Shown piece by piece: positions 55,705-64,000 of a stretch of DNA of 64,000 bases (the first letter of the stretch is position 1; each line of letters starts with the position of its first letter). This stretch comes from Halobacteriales archaeon QS_9_68_17 (lineage in GTDB: Archaea > Halobacteriota > Halobacteria > Halobacteriales > Natronoarchaeaceae). The stretch spans positions 1 through 64,000 of the forward strand of contig PXSA01000040.1 of assembly GCA_003023565.1 (NCBI GenBank), in the 5' to 3' direction. Below the pieces are notes generated by a model that did not search any database, was not told where the DNA came from, and saw only the letters and a list, made by a program, of their open reading frames with translations. The position numbers were made by a program, and so were the translations under genes.

Positions 55705-56643
55705 ATGAGCGACGCACTCGCACGGACGGCCTGGTCCCACGAACACGTCGCGGTCAACGGGGTGCGCCTCCACTACGTCGCCGCGGGTCCGGCATCGGGG
55801 CCGACGGTGGTGCTGCTTCACGGGTTCCCGGAGTTCTGGTACTCCTGGCGTCACCAGATCGAAGCGCTCGCCGACGCCGGCTATCGCGTCGTCGCGCCGG
55901 ACCTGCGGGGCTACAACGTCTCGGAGAAGCCCTGCGGCGTAAGCGCCTACCGGGTCGGGACGCTGGCCCAGGACGTGGCGTCGCTGGTCGAGCGCGTCGC
56001 CGGCGGCGAGGCCCACCTCGTCGGTCACGACTGGGGCGGCGTCGTCGCCTGGGAGACGGCTGTCCGCTACCCCCGTACGGTCTCGTCCCTCACGGCGATG
56101 AACGCGCCCCATCCCGGTCCTTTCCTGCGGGAGCTCCGTCGCCCGGAGCAGGCGAAGCGGTCGTGGTACACGTTCTACTTCCAGCTACCGCGCCTACCGG
56201 AGGCGGGCTTTCGCGCGGGGGACTTCCGCGTCCTGGACAAGATGTTCCGCGAGGACCCCGCCCGCCCCGACGCGTTCACCGACGAGGACGTGCGCCGCTA
56301 CAAGCGAGCGCTGACCCGTCCCGGCGCGCTGACGGCCGCGCTGAACTACTACCGCGCCCTCGGCCGCGGGATGCTCCGACAGGCGGCCAGAGAGGTCGTG
56401 TACGGCGACGGCGGCGTGACGGAGGCGACGCTGTCGCCCGTGCGGGTCGACCAGCCGTCGCTGGTGCTGTGGGGGATGGAGGACACGGCGCTGTCCCCGC
56501 GCTTGCTCGACGACCTCGAAGAGTGGGTCCCGAACGCCAGGGTCCAGCGGCTAGTCGATGCGAGCCACTGGGTGCAAAACGACGCGCCGGCGGAGGTGAA
56601 CGACCACCTCGTCTCGTTCCTCGCCGGCGAGAGCGAGCGGTAG
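55705..56643 (+). CDS. Alpha/beta hydrolase (epoxide hydrolase-like)
   Basis: VVLLHGFPEFWYSWRHQIEALADAGYRVVAPDLRGYNVSEKP...HLVGHDWGGVVAWETAVRYP. Confidence 0.92.
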   Translation: MSDALARTAWSHEHVAVNGVRLHYVAAGPASGPTVVLLHGFPEFWYSWRHQIEALADAGYRVVAPDLRGYNVSEKPCGVSAYRVGTLAQDVASLVERVAGGEAHLVGHDWGGVVAWETAVRYPRTVSSLTAMNAPHPGPFLRELRRPEQAKRSWYTFYFQLPRLPEAGFRAGDFRVLDKMFREDPARPDAFTDEDVRRYKRALTRPGALTAALNYYRALGRGMLRQAAREVVYGDGGVTEATLSPVRVDQPSLVLWGMEDTALSPRLLDDLEEWVPNARVQRLVDASHWVQNDAPAEVNDHLVSFLAGESER

Positions 56644-56713
56644 GCTGTCGCGACCCAGCGCGGCCTCGACCCGTTCTCCGCTCTCACCCGCCCGGGAGCG
56701 GTGCGGTCGCCGT

Positions 56714-57865
56714 TCAGGCGACCTCGACCCACTCCCCGGACTCATCGCTCCGTGCGATGGCGTCCAACACCTCCTGAGCGGCGTAGCCCTCCTCGAAACC
56801 GGGCGTGAACTCGCCGTCGTTCTCTCCGGCGGTTGCGTCGCTTTCGCTTCGGGACGCCGTCGGCGTCTCGCCTGCCACCGCCGAGAGGAACTCGTAGTTC
56901 TCGTGGACGAACGTGTGCTCCCAGCCGATGACGTGGCCCGGCGGCCACCAGTGGTCGACGTAGGGGTCGTTCTCCTCGGTGACGAGGACCGTCTCGTAGC
57001 CGCGGTCGCCCTCCCGGTGGAGTTCGAGTTCGTTCAGTCGCTCCAGCGAGAACCGGAGGCTCCCCTCGGAGCCGTGGATCCCGATCCGGTTGTCGTTCTT
57101 GTGGCCGGTCGCGAACCGCGAGGCCTCGAACGTCCCCATCGCGCCGTTCTCGAACTCCGCCTGCGCGCTGTAGGCGTCGTCGACGGTCACCGGGCGTGTC
57201 TCGTTTTCCCCCTCGACGGGCCGCTCGTCGACGAACGTCTCCAGGTGGCCGGACACGCGCTCGATATCGCCGATGAGAAAGCGGGCGAGGTCGACCGTGT
57301 GCGACCCGAGGTCGCCGAGCGCGCCGCTGCCGGCCATCCCCTCGTCGTTGCGCCACGACCACGGTGCGTCGGGGTCGACGAGCCAGTCCTGCAGGTAGGT
57401 GCCGCGGAAGTGCCGTATCTCGCCGAGTTCGCCGGCGTCGATCAGGTTCCTCGCGTACCGGATCGCGGGGACGAAACGGTAGTTGAACGCACAGCCGGCG
57501 GGAACGCCGGCGTCGCGGGCGGCGTCGCGCATCTCGCGGGCCGACTCCAGCGTCGGCGCGAGCGGTTTCTCGCAGAACACGGGCGTGCCGGTGTCGAGCG
57601 CGGCGATAGCGGGTTCGGCGTGGACGTGGTTCGGCCCGAGGTTGTAGAAGACGTCGACCTCCTCGATCACGTCGCGCCAGTCCGTCGCCGTCCGGGAGAA
57701 GCCGAGGCGGTCCGCGGCGTCCGCGAGGGCGTCCTCGTCGCGGCCGACGATCACGTCGCGCTCGACGTCCGGCGCGTCCGGGAAGAACATCGGCAGGCGC
57801 GCCAGCGCGTTCGCGTGGGCCTTGCCCATGAACCGATACCCGAGTACGCCGACCTGTAGGCTCAT
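56714..57865 (-). CDS. Gfo/Idh/MocA family oxidoreductase
   Basis: MSLQVGVLGYRFMGKAHANALARL...YNLGPNHVHAEPAIAALDTGTPVFCEKPLAPTLESAREM. Confidence 0.92.
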   Translation of the reverse strand: MSLQVGVLGYRFMGKAHANALARLPMFFPDAPDVERDVIVGRDEDALADAADRLGFSRTATDWRDVIEEVDVFYNLGPNHVHAEPAIAALDTGTPVFCEKPLAPTLESAREMRDAARDAGVPAGCAFNYRFVPAIRYARNLIDAGELGEIRHFRGTYLQDWLVDPDAPWSWRNDEGMAGSGALGDLGSHTVDLARFLIGDIERVSGHLETFVDERPVEGENETRPVTVDDAYSAQAEFENGAMGTFEASRFATGHKNDNRIGIHGSEGSLRFSLERLNELELHREGDRGYETVLVTEENDPYVDHWWPPGHVIGWEHTFVHENYEFLSAVAGETPTASRSESDATAGENDGEFTPGFEEGYAAQEVLDAIARSDESGEWVEVA

Positions 57866-57966
57866 GGCCGTTGGTTCGGCAGGGCGGTCTTTCAGTGTTT
57901 CCCGACCGCTGCGGGGCCGTCGTTTCGACCGGCGCGTCCGGCGTCGGGGAGGACCGGAGCGAGGCG

Positions 57967-58229
57967 GTGACCCTCCGGCTGCGGCGCGAGGCGGCGGTCG
58001 ACGTGGACGCGGTCCGGCGGGCGATCCACCGGACGCGCCACGCGGAGTGGACCTCCGTCGGGTCCGTTCCGACGTGGAGCGACGGGACCGCGTCCGACTC
58101 AACACGCTGGAGGACGTGGTCGACGTCGCTGTCGACGGCGACGGGCGGGTCGTCCACGACGAGCGGTGGGACCTCTTCGCCGTGTTCGACGGGGACGTGG
58201 TCTACCACTACTGTCGGACCGGCGAGTGA
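57967..58229 (+). pseudogene. Small conserved haloarchaeal protein with single-base frameshift
   Basis: VTLRLRREAAVDVDAVRRAIHRTRHAE then, in another frame, VDLRRVRSDVERRDRVRLNTLEDVVDVAVDGDGRVVHDERWDLFAVFDGDVVYHYCRTGE*; duplicating G58047 restores one ORF. Confidence 0.6.
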
Positions 58230-58422
58230 GAGGAGATAGCGTGCCCGAGCGTCGGCCCGACGGACGGCGTCTCGGGGTCCCCGGCCGGTGGGCCGCAGGG
58301 GATCGGCGGAGACGGCGACCCCTGACGGCGTCTCACCCGTCGACGAGGGTGGGAACGGGCGTGAAAACAGCGCCGGAACGCGGCCTGCGGTGCGGACGCG
58401 GGGCCGTCGGTCGGTGTCTCGA

Positions 58423-59394
58423 CTACTCCGCCCAGTACGCGTCGCCGGGCTGGGACTCGAAGACGGCCCGTCGGAGCACGTCGACGGCCTTCTCTAACCC
58501 CTCTGTCGAACTGGTGAGCGAGTCCTCGTGTTCGATCGAGAGCGCGCCGTCGTAGTCGACCATCCGGAGCGTCGAGACGACGTCCTTCCAGTGGCTCTCG
58601 CCGTGCCCGTAGCCGATAGAGCGGAACAGCCAGGAGCGGTTCGGCTCGTCGGTGTACGACGTCGTGTCGAGCACCCCCTTCTCGCGGGCGTTCGCGTCGT
58701 ACACCTTCGTGTCCTTGGCGTGGAAGTGGTGGATAGCGTCCTCCTCGCCGAGCAGGCGGATCGCGTCGGTCACCTCGATCCCCTGCCAGTAGAGGTGGGA
58801 CGGGTCGAAGTTCGCGCCGATGCGCTCGTTCGTCGCTTCCCGCAGGCGCAGCATGCCGTGCGGTTCGTACACCAGCATGTTCGGGTGCATCTCGATGGCG
58901 ACGTCGACCCCGCGGTCGGCGGCGTGCTCGGCGACTTCCTCCCAGTAAGGGATGGCGACGTCCTCCCACTGGTACTCGTGGGCGTCGGCGTGCTCGCTCG
59001 GCCACGGCGCGGTGATCCAGTTGGGCACCTCGTCGTCCGGGCCGCCGGCGGGCAGACCGGAGAAGGTCGTGACCGTGTTCACGTCCAGTTCCGCGGCGAG
59101 GTCGATCGCTTCCCGCAGTTCGCGGTCCGCATCGCTCGCCGTCTCCTCGTCGGGGTGGATGGGGTTGTTGTGGGTCGCGAGCGCGCTGACCCGCATGTCG
59201 TGCTGGGAGAGCAGGGCGTGCAGGTCCGTCCGGGCGTCCTCGTCACCGAGGTGCTCGTCGCGCGGCAGGTGGTCGTCGCCCGGATAGCCGCCGCAGCCGA
59301 GTTCGACGGCGTTGACGCCGATATCGTCCAGATACTCCAGCGCGTCGTCGAGGTCGCGACCGCCCAGCGGGACGGTCAGTACGCCGATGTCCAT
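58423..59394 (-). CDS. Sugar phosphate isomerase/epimerase (xylose isomerase-like TIM barrel)
   Basis: MDIGVLTVPLGGRDLDDALEYLDDIGVNAVELGCGGYPGDDHL...VAIEMHPNMLVY...GANFDPSHLYWQG...HFHAKDTKV. Confidence 0.9.
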   Translation of the reverse strand: MDIGVLTVPLGGRDLDDALEYLDDIGVNAVELGCGGYPGDDHLPRDEHLGDEDARTDLHALLSQHDMRVSALATHNNPIHPDEETASDADRELREAIDLAAELDVNTVTTFSGLPAGGPDDEVPNWITAPWPSEHADAHEYQWEDVAIPYWEEVAEHAADRGVDVAIEMHPNMLVYEPHGMLRLREATNERIGANFDPSHLYWQGIEVTDAIRLLGEEDAIHHFHAKDTKVYDANAREKGVLDTTSYTDEPNRSWLFRSIGYGHGESHWKDVVSTLRMVDYDGALSIEHEDSLTSSTEGLEKAVDVLRRAVFESQPGDAYWAE

Positions 59395-59520
59395 GTGTGT
59401 TCGTACCGACCGCGCCGGGCAAAAATCAGGGGGGTGCCGCAACGGGACCGCGTGACCGACCCCCGCTCACGGACGCTCGTCGGGGTCCGGGCGGACGCCG
59501 GGTCTCACGGAGGCAGTCGT

Positions 59521-60609
59521 TCAGTCGAGCTGTACTTCGTTCGCCGTCCGCAACTGGACGGCGCGGTTCTCCTCGCTGGATCGGTAGATGGCGTCGATGA
59601 CACGCTGGACGGTCAGAGCCTGCTCCATCGTGTTGCGGTCGGGCGCTTCGCCGGCCTCGACGGCCGCGAGGAACGACTCCTGCTCGGCATGATGCGCGTC
59701 GTTGGGACGGGTCTCGACCTGCGTGTCGGTCAGGTGGTCCGTCCCGACGCCGCTGGACCCGTAGATGGTGAGGTCGCCGTTGGCCTTATCGAACTTCGCG
59801 CCGGCCTCGGTCCCGCGGATGATGAAGTCCTGGTTGTTCTCGCGGTTCGTCGCCCACGCGGACTCGAGCGAGACCGTCGCCCCGTTCGCACAGCGGATGA
59901 ACGCGCTGGCGGAGTCGTCGACGTTGAACCCCTCGGGACCGATGTCCTCGCCCCACATCTCGATGAAGGAGTACTCCTCGCGGTCCCCGAACTGTGCGCG
60001 GGTCTGGCCCGACACCTCGACGACCTCGGGGAAGTCGAGGAAGTACAGCGCGAGGTCGATGGCGTGGACGCCGATGTCGATCAGCGACCCGCCGCCCGCG
60101 ACCTCCTTCGAGGTGAACCACGACCCGCGGCCGGGGATCCCCCGGCGACGGATGTAGTTCGCCTCGACGTGCCGGACGTCGCCGAACCGACCGTCGGCCT
60201 GATGGGCCTTGACGACTTCGACGGGGTTGGCGAACCGGTTGTTGAATCCGGCCATACAGAACGCGTCGGCATCCTTGGCGGCGGCCGCGATGCGCTCGGC
60301 GCTCTCCACCGAGTGCGCGAGCGGCTTCTCCAGCAGCACGTCGATCCCGGTTTCGAGCGCGTCGGTCGCGTACTCCTCGTGGAACTTGTTCGGGGTGGTG
60401 ATGATGACCGCGTCAGACACCTCGAACAGCTCGTGATGGTCGTCGTACGCGGCGATCCCGTACGTCGCCGTGAACCGCTCGCGGGCCTCGGCGTCGATAT
60501 CCATGCCGCCGACCACGTTCGCACCGAGCTCGCGAAGCCGGTCGACGTGGTACTGACCGATGTTCCCCAGCCCGATGATCCCGACCCGGGCCGACGTGTT
60601 CTCGCTCAT
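59521..60609 (-). CDS. Gfo/Idh/MocA family oxidoreductase
   Basis: ARVGIIGLGNIGQYHVDRLRELGANVVGGMDID...TPNKFHEEYATDALETGIDVLLEKPLAHSVESAERI. Confidence 0.92.
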   Translation of the reverse strand: MSENTSARVGIIGLGNIGQYHVDRLRELGANVVGGMDIDAEARERFTATYGIAAYDDHHELFEVSDAVIITTPNKFHEEYATDALETGIDVLLEKPLAHSVESAERIAAAAKDADAFCMAGFNNRFANPVEVVKAHQADGRFGDVRHVEANYIRRRGIPGRGSWFTSKEVAGGGSLIDIGVHAIDLALYFLDFPEVVEVSGQTRAQFGDREEYSFIEMWGEDIGPEGFNVDDSASAFIRCANGATVSLESAWATNRENNQDFIIRGTEAGAKFDKANGDLTIYGSSGVGTDHLTDTQVETRPNDAHHAEQESFLAAVEAGEAPDRNTMEQALTVQRVIDAIYRSSEENRAVQLRTANEVQLD

Positions 60610-60696
60610 AGTTATACTTCACCGATCGTCGCGTTTAACTCTTTCACGTCGCCTCGTAGCGTCATACGTCGGTCCTGATAGGTCTTCGTCGATATC

Positions 60697-60912
60697 TCAG
60701 TACAGTTGGCGCTCCTGCTCCTCTCGCTCTTCCTCCTGCTCCGCCTGCTGCTTGAGTCGCCGCCGACCTCGCCGGTACTGGCGGATGCCCGGGACGATCT
60801 TGTTTTTCAGGTCTAGGAAAAACGACACGATGCCGTAGATCCAGAAGAAAAACAGGACCGTTCCGCCGCCGAAGTAGACGAGTTCGGCGGTGCCGACCAT
60901 CTCAGACGTCAC
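60697..60912 (-). CDS. Small single-TM protein with charged coiled C-terminal tail
   Basis: MTSEMVGTAELVYFGGGTVLFFFWIYGIVSFFLDLKNKIVPGIRQYRRGRRRLKQQAEQEEEREEQERQLY; start overlaps the ABC ATPase stop. Confidence 0.7.
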   Translation of the reverse strand: MTSEMVGTAELVYFGGGTVLFFFWIYGIVSFFLDLKNKIVPGIRQYRRGRRRLKQQAEQEEEREEQERQLY

Positions 60913-62095
60913 CTCCGGTCTCGCCGGTCTCCCGCCCGGTGCGTTCCCCGGCGACCTGCCGCGAGGGCATGCCGTGGAGGATCGCCTCGCCGCTGCTGGA
61001 GTCGAACAGGTGGATCTTCGACCGGTCGAGGACGACCTCGATGGTTTCTTCGCCCCGGATGTCGGAGTCCGGGTCGACGCTCATCAGCAGCTGGCCTGCG
61101 CCGCGGCCCTCCATGTCCATCGACGCCTCGCCGTCGCCGAGCAGCAGATAGACGAATATCTCGTCGCCCATCGGTTCGAGGACGTCGGTGGTCGCACCGA
61201 TCCGCTTCGTCGGCTCCGGGAGCGCCCCCGCGGTCTCGACCGGGTACACGTCCTCCGGGCGGATCCCCATCGTGACGTTCTGGCCGGTCGCGACGCTGTC
61301 GACGGTCGCGGGGTCGAAATCGAGGTCGAAGTACTCCGTCTCCAGCCCCGACTCAGTGATCGAACCGCTCATGAAGTTCATCGAGGGCGACCCGATGAAC
61401 CCGGCGACGAAGAGGTTCGACGGCTCGTTGTAGCAGGTCAGCGGCGGGTCGATCTGCTGCAGTTCGCCGGCGTCGAGCACCGCGATGCGGTCGGCCATGG
61501 TCATCGCCTCCGCCTGGTCGTGGGTGACGTAGATGATCGTCGTGTCCAGTTCCTTGTGGAGGCGCTGCAGTTCCGTCCGCATGTGGACGCGGAGCTTCGC
61601 GTCGAGGTTGGCGAGCGGTTCGTCCATGAGGAACACGTCCGGTTCCCGGACGATGGCGCGGGCGATGGCGACGCGCTGTCGCTGGCCGCCCGACATCTCG
61701 TCCGGCATCCGGTCGAGCATCCCCTCTAGCTGGACGATGTCGGACGCCTTCTCCACCCGGCGGTCGGTCTCCTCCTTATCGTAGTCGCGGAGCTGGAGGC
61801 CGAAGCTGATGTTGTCGTACACGTCCATGTGGGGAAACAGCGCGATGTTCTGGAACACCATCGCCACGCCCCGGTCTTTCGGCGGCAGCGTCGTCACGTC
61901 GCGGTCGCCGATGTGCACCGTCCCCTCGGAGGGTTTGGTCAGTCCGGCGACCATCTCCATCGTCGTTGATTTCCCGCAGCCGGACGGGCCGACGAGACAG
62001 ATGAACTCGCCGTCTTGCAGGTCGAGGTTTATGTCGTCGACGGCCGTGACGTCCTCGTAGCGTTTCGTGATGTGTTCGAGTTTGACTTGTGCCAT
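60902..62095 (-). CDS. Sugar ABC transporter ATP-binding protein (MalK/UgpC-like)
   Basis: VGPSGCGKSTTMEMVAGLTKPSEG...MSGGQRQRVAIARAIVREPDVFLMDEPLANLDAKLR, C-terminal TOBE-like region. Confidence 0.95.
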   Translation of the reverse strand: MAQVKLEHITKRYEDVTAVDDINLDLQDGEFICLVGPSGCGKSTTMEMVAGLTKPSEGTVHIGDRDVTTLPPKDRGVAMVFQNIALFPHMDVYDNISFGLQLRDYDKEETDRRVEKASDIVQLEGMLDRMPDEMSGGQRQRVAIARAIVREPDVFLMDEPLANLDAKLRVHMRTELQRLHKELDTTIIYVTHDQAEAMTMADRIAVLDAGELQQIDPPLTCYNEPSNLFVAGFIGSPSMNFMSGSITESGLETEYFDLDFDPATVDSVATGQNVTMGIRPEDVYPVETAGALPEPTKRIGATTDVLEPMGDEIFVYLLLGDGEASMDMEGRGAGQLLMSVDPDSDIRGEETIEVVLDRSKIHLFDSSSGEAILHGMPSRQVAGERTGRETGETGGDV

Positions 62096-62101
62096 TGTGT
62101 A

Positions 62102-63061
62102 TCACTCCTTGAGTGCGCCTGCAGTGAGGCCGCTGACGATGCGTTCCTGCGCGACGACGACGAGGATGACGACGGGGAGCACCCCGATGATGCTCGCCGC
62201 GGCCATCAGATGGAAGTCGGTGGTGTACTGACTCTGGTAGCTCAGGATCCCGCCGACCAGCGGCGACCACTGCGCGGCCTGGTTGTCCAGCGCCATGATC
62301 GACGAGAAGAAGTACTCGTTGTACACGGCGATGAACGTCAGCACCGCGGCGGTCGCGACGCCCGGCGCGGACAGCGGGATGATGACCCGGAACAGCGCGC
62401 CGAGCCGCGTCGTCCCCTCGACCCTGGCCGCGTCCTCCAGCCCGTCGGGGATCTGGCTGTAGAACGTCGTCAGGATGAAGATGGCGAGCGGCAGGAACAG
62501 CGCGCTGAACGGCAGCACCATCGCCGTCGGCGTGTTGACGAGTCGGGGTGCCTGGAACAACTCGACGCCGAGGAACGGCACCGCGACGGCGTTCCCGGTG
62601 AACGCGTCGAACAGCGGCACCAGAAACGCCGCGGGCGGGAAGTACGAGATCGCGAGGATCCCGAGCATCAACGCGCCCCGTCCCGGGAACTCCAGCCGTC
62701 CGAAGACGTAGCCGGCGAGGCTGGCGATGAACAGCACGATGATCGTCGTGACGATCGCCAGCACGAAGCTGTTGAAGACGTAGAGGTGGAACGGTATCTG
62801 CTGGAACACGTCGCCGAACGCCGCCCAGTTCGCCTGTCCCTGCGGGCGGAGCAACGGGAGGTCCCACTCCCCGCCGAGGATGAGGCGACTCGGCGTCAGC
62901 GCCAGCACCAGCAGCCAGTAGAAGGGGAACAGCGTCGTCACCAGGAAAAACACCGTGACGATGTAGAACAGCGCCCTGTAGAGGCGCTTTCGCTGCTCGT
63001 CGTCGTGAATCACGCCCTGCGTCCATCGGGCAAGCGCCCCGTCTGAAGACTCTGATGACAT
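62102..63061 (-). CDS. Carbohydrate ABC transporter permease (MalG-like)
   Basis: Multi-TM; LEDAARVEGTTRLGALFRVIIPLSAPGVATAAVLTFIAVYNEY EAA loop. Confidence 0.93.
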   Translation of the reverse strand: MSSESSDGALARWTQGVIHDDEQRKRLYRALFYIVTVFFLVTTLFPFYWLLVLALTPSRLILGGEWDLPLLRPQGQANWAAFGDVFQQIPFHLYVFNSFVLAIVTTIIVLFIASLAGYVFGRLEFPGRGALMLGILAISYFPPAAFLVPLFDAFTGNAVAVPFLGVELFQAPRLVNTPTAMVLPFSALFLPLAIFILTTFYSQIPDGLEDAARVEGTTRLGALFRVIIPLSAPGVATAAVLTFIAVYNEYFFSSIMALDNQAAQWSPLVGGILSYQSQYTTDFHLMAAASIIGVLPVVILVVVAQERIVSGLTAGALKE

Positions 63062-63062
63062 G

Positions 63063-64000
63063 TTAGAACCCCTCCCTGTACTGCTGGTAGATCACGCCGG
63101 CGACCGCTATCGCGATCACTCCGGCGGTGACGAACGCGACCGCGGCCGAGAGGCCCCGCGCCGTGATGAACGTCGAGACGACCATACAGGACAGCGACGG
63201 GACGACGGTGCAGTCCGACGTGATGTCGATCAGCCCGTAGATCCGCATCGCTTGGATGGTCCGAAACAGGATCGCGACGCCGAGCGTCGGCAGGATCAGC
63301 GGGAACGTGATCATCCGGAACTGCTGCCAGCGCGTCGCGCCGGCGACCTTCGCCACGTCGTAGAGGCTCCGGTCGATGCTCTGTAGCCCCGCCAGTATCA
63401 GCAGCGCCATGAACGCCGACGTCTTCCAGATGTCGGCGACGATCACGATGAGCAGTGCGCTCGACGGGTCGTTGAGCGTGTTCCGTGCGGCGACGACGCC
63501 GAGGGGCGCGAGCACCTGCGTCGCGAACCCGGCGCTCGGGTGGAACATCAGGTGGAAGATCATCCCCTGAATGACGATGGGGATGGCCCACGGGATGATG
63601 ATGGCGACCCGCACCCATCGGCGTCCGTAGAAGTCCTGGTCCAGCACTAGCGCCTGTCCGAGGCCGATGAGCGTCTCGAAGAAGACGCTCACACCGGTGA
63701 AGATGAGCGTCACCGCGAGCGCGCTACGCAGGAGCCCCTCGACGTGGACGAACGGGAACGATCCGTCGACGACCACCTCTCCCCACAGGAACCGGGGACC
63801 ACCGAACAGCCTGTCGGCCTGTCCGGTGAAGAGGTCGACGTAGTGTTGGAAGCCGACCCACTCGGGGTCGCCCGTTCCCACGATGCCCGTGTACAGCGAC
63901 AGCTCGAACGTCCGGATCAGCGGGTACAACGCGACAGCGCCGAGCAGGAGAAACACCGGCGTCAACAGCAGGTAGGCGAACCCCGTCTCGCCGAGGTTCT
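63063..64000 (-). CDS. Sugar ABC transporter permease (MalF-like), 5' end beyond window
   Basis: Frame stays open to the window edge (NLGETGFAYLLLTPVFLLLGAVALYPLIRTF...); EAA-type loop YDVAKVAGATRWQQFRMITFPLILPTLGVA. Confidence 0.92.
   Translation of the reverse strand, partial: NLGETGFAYLLLTPVFLLLGAVALYPLIRTFELSLYTGIVGTGDPEWVGFQHYVDLFTGQADRLFGGPRFLWGEVVVDGSFPFVHVEGLLRSALAVTLIFTGVSVFFETLIGLGQALVLDQDFYGRRWVRVAIIIPWAIPIVIQGMIFHLMFHPSAGFATQVLAPLGVVAARNTLNDPSSALLIVIVADIWKTSAFMALLILAGLQSIDRSLYDVAKVAGATRWQQFRMITFPLILPTLGVAILFRTIQAMRIYGLIDITSDCTVVPSLSCMVVSTFITARGLSAAVAFVTAGVIAIAVAGVIYQQYREGF

Overview
This window is high-GC haloarchaeal chromosome. It is mostly housekeeping genes: leuD/leuB, an S1/OB/DHH nuclease, Elp3, a ZIP transporter, RqcH/NFACT next to pelota, an MMPL exporter with a TrmB-type regulator, an Lhr-type helicase, a Dna2-like helicase-nuclease, LSm/L37e/purF, AlaX-type editing protein, acyl-CoA dehydrogenase, cysE, panB, an Hsp20-like protein with Cdc48, GINS/primase PriS, archease/RtcB, an eIF2B-like protein, and a sugar-catabolism/ABC cluster running off the right end. 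No rRNA, CRISPR array or intact transposon was seen. One tRNA-Leu(GAG) is present. Three things stand out. (1) A lower-GC island (~35.37-37.8 kb) beside the tRNA-Leu holds a 702-aa CHAT (caspase-like) protein whose stop lies 1 nt from the stop of a convergent 45-aa membrane/secreted micro-protein; this is the best candidate for an undescribed system. (2) A dispersed family of short perfect hairpins (6-10 bp arms, mostly 2-5 nt loops, often GAA/TTC) is inserted in frame into linkers of at least six conserved proteins and forms a dense cluster in one intergenic region; identical arms recur at distant loci. (3) There are many damaged genes: methyltransferase, tatA, subtilase, DUF5788-like, HTH, MBL lipoprotein, peroxiredoxin, archease and a small conserved protein. 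Some carry simple homopolymer or 4-bp tandem indels that could be sequencing errors; others are true truncations. All family names come from reading the translations, with no database search.
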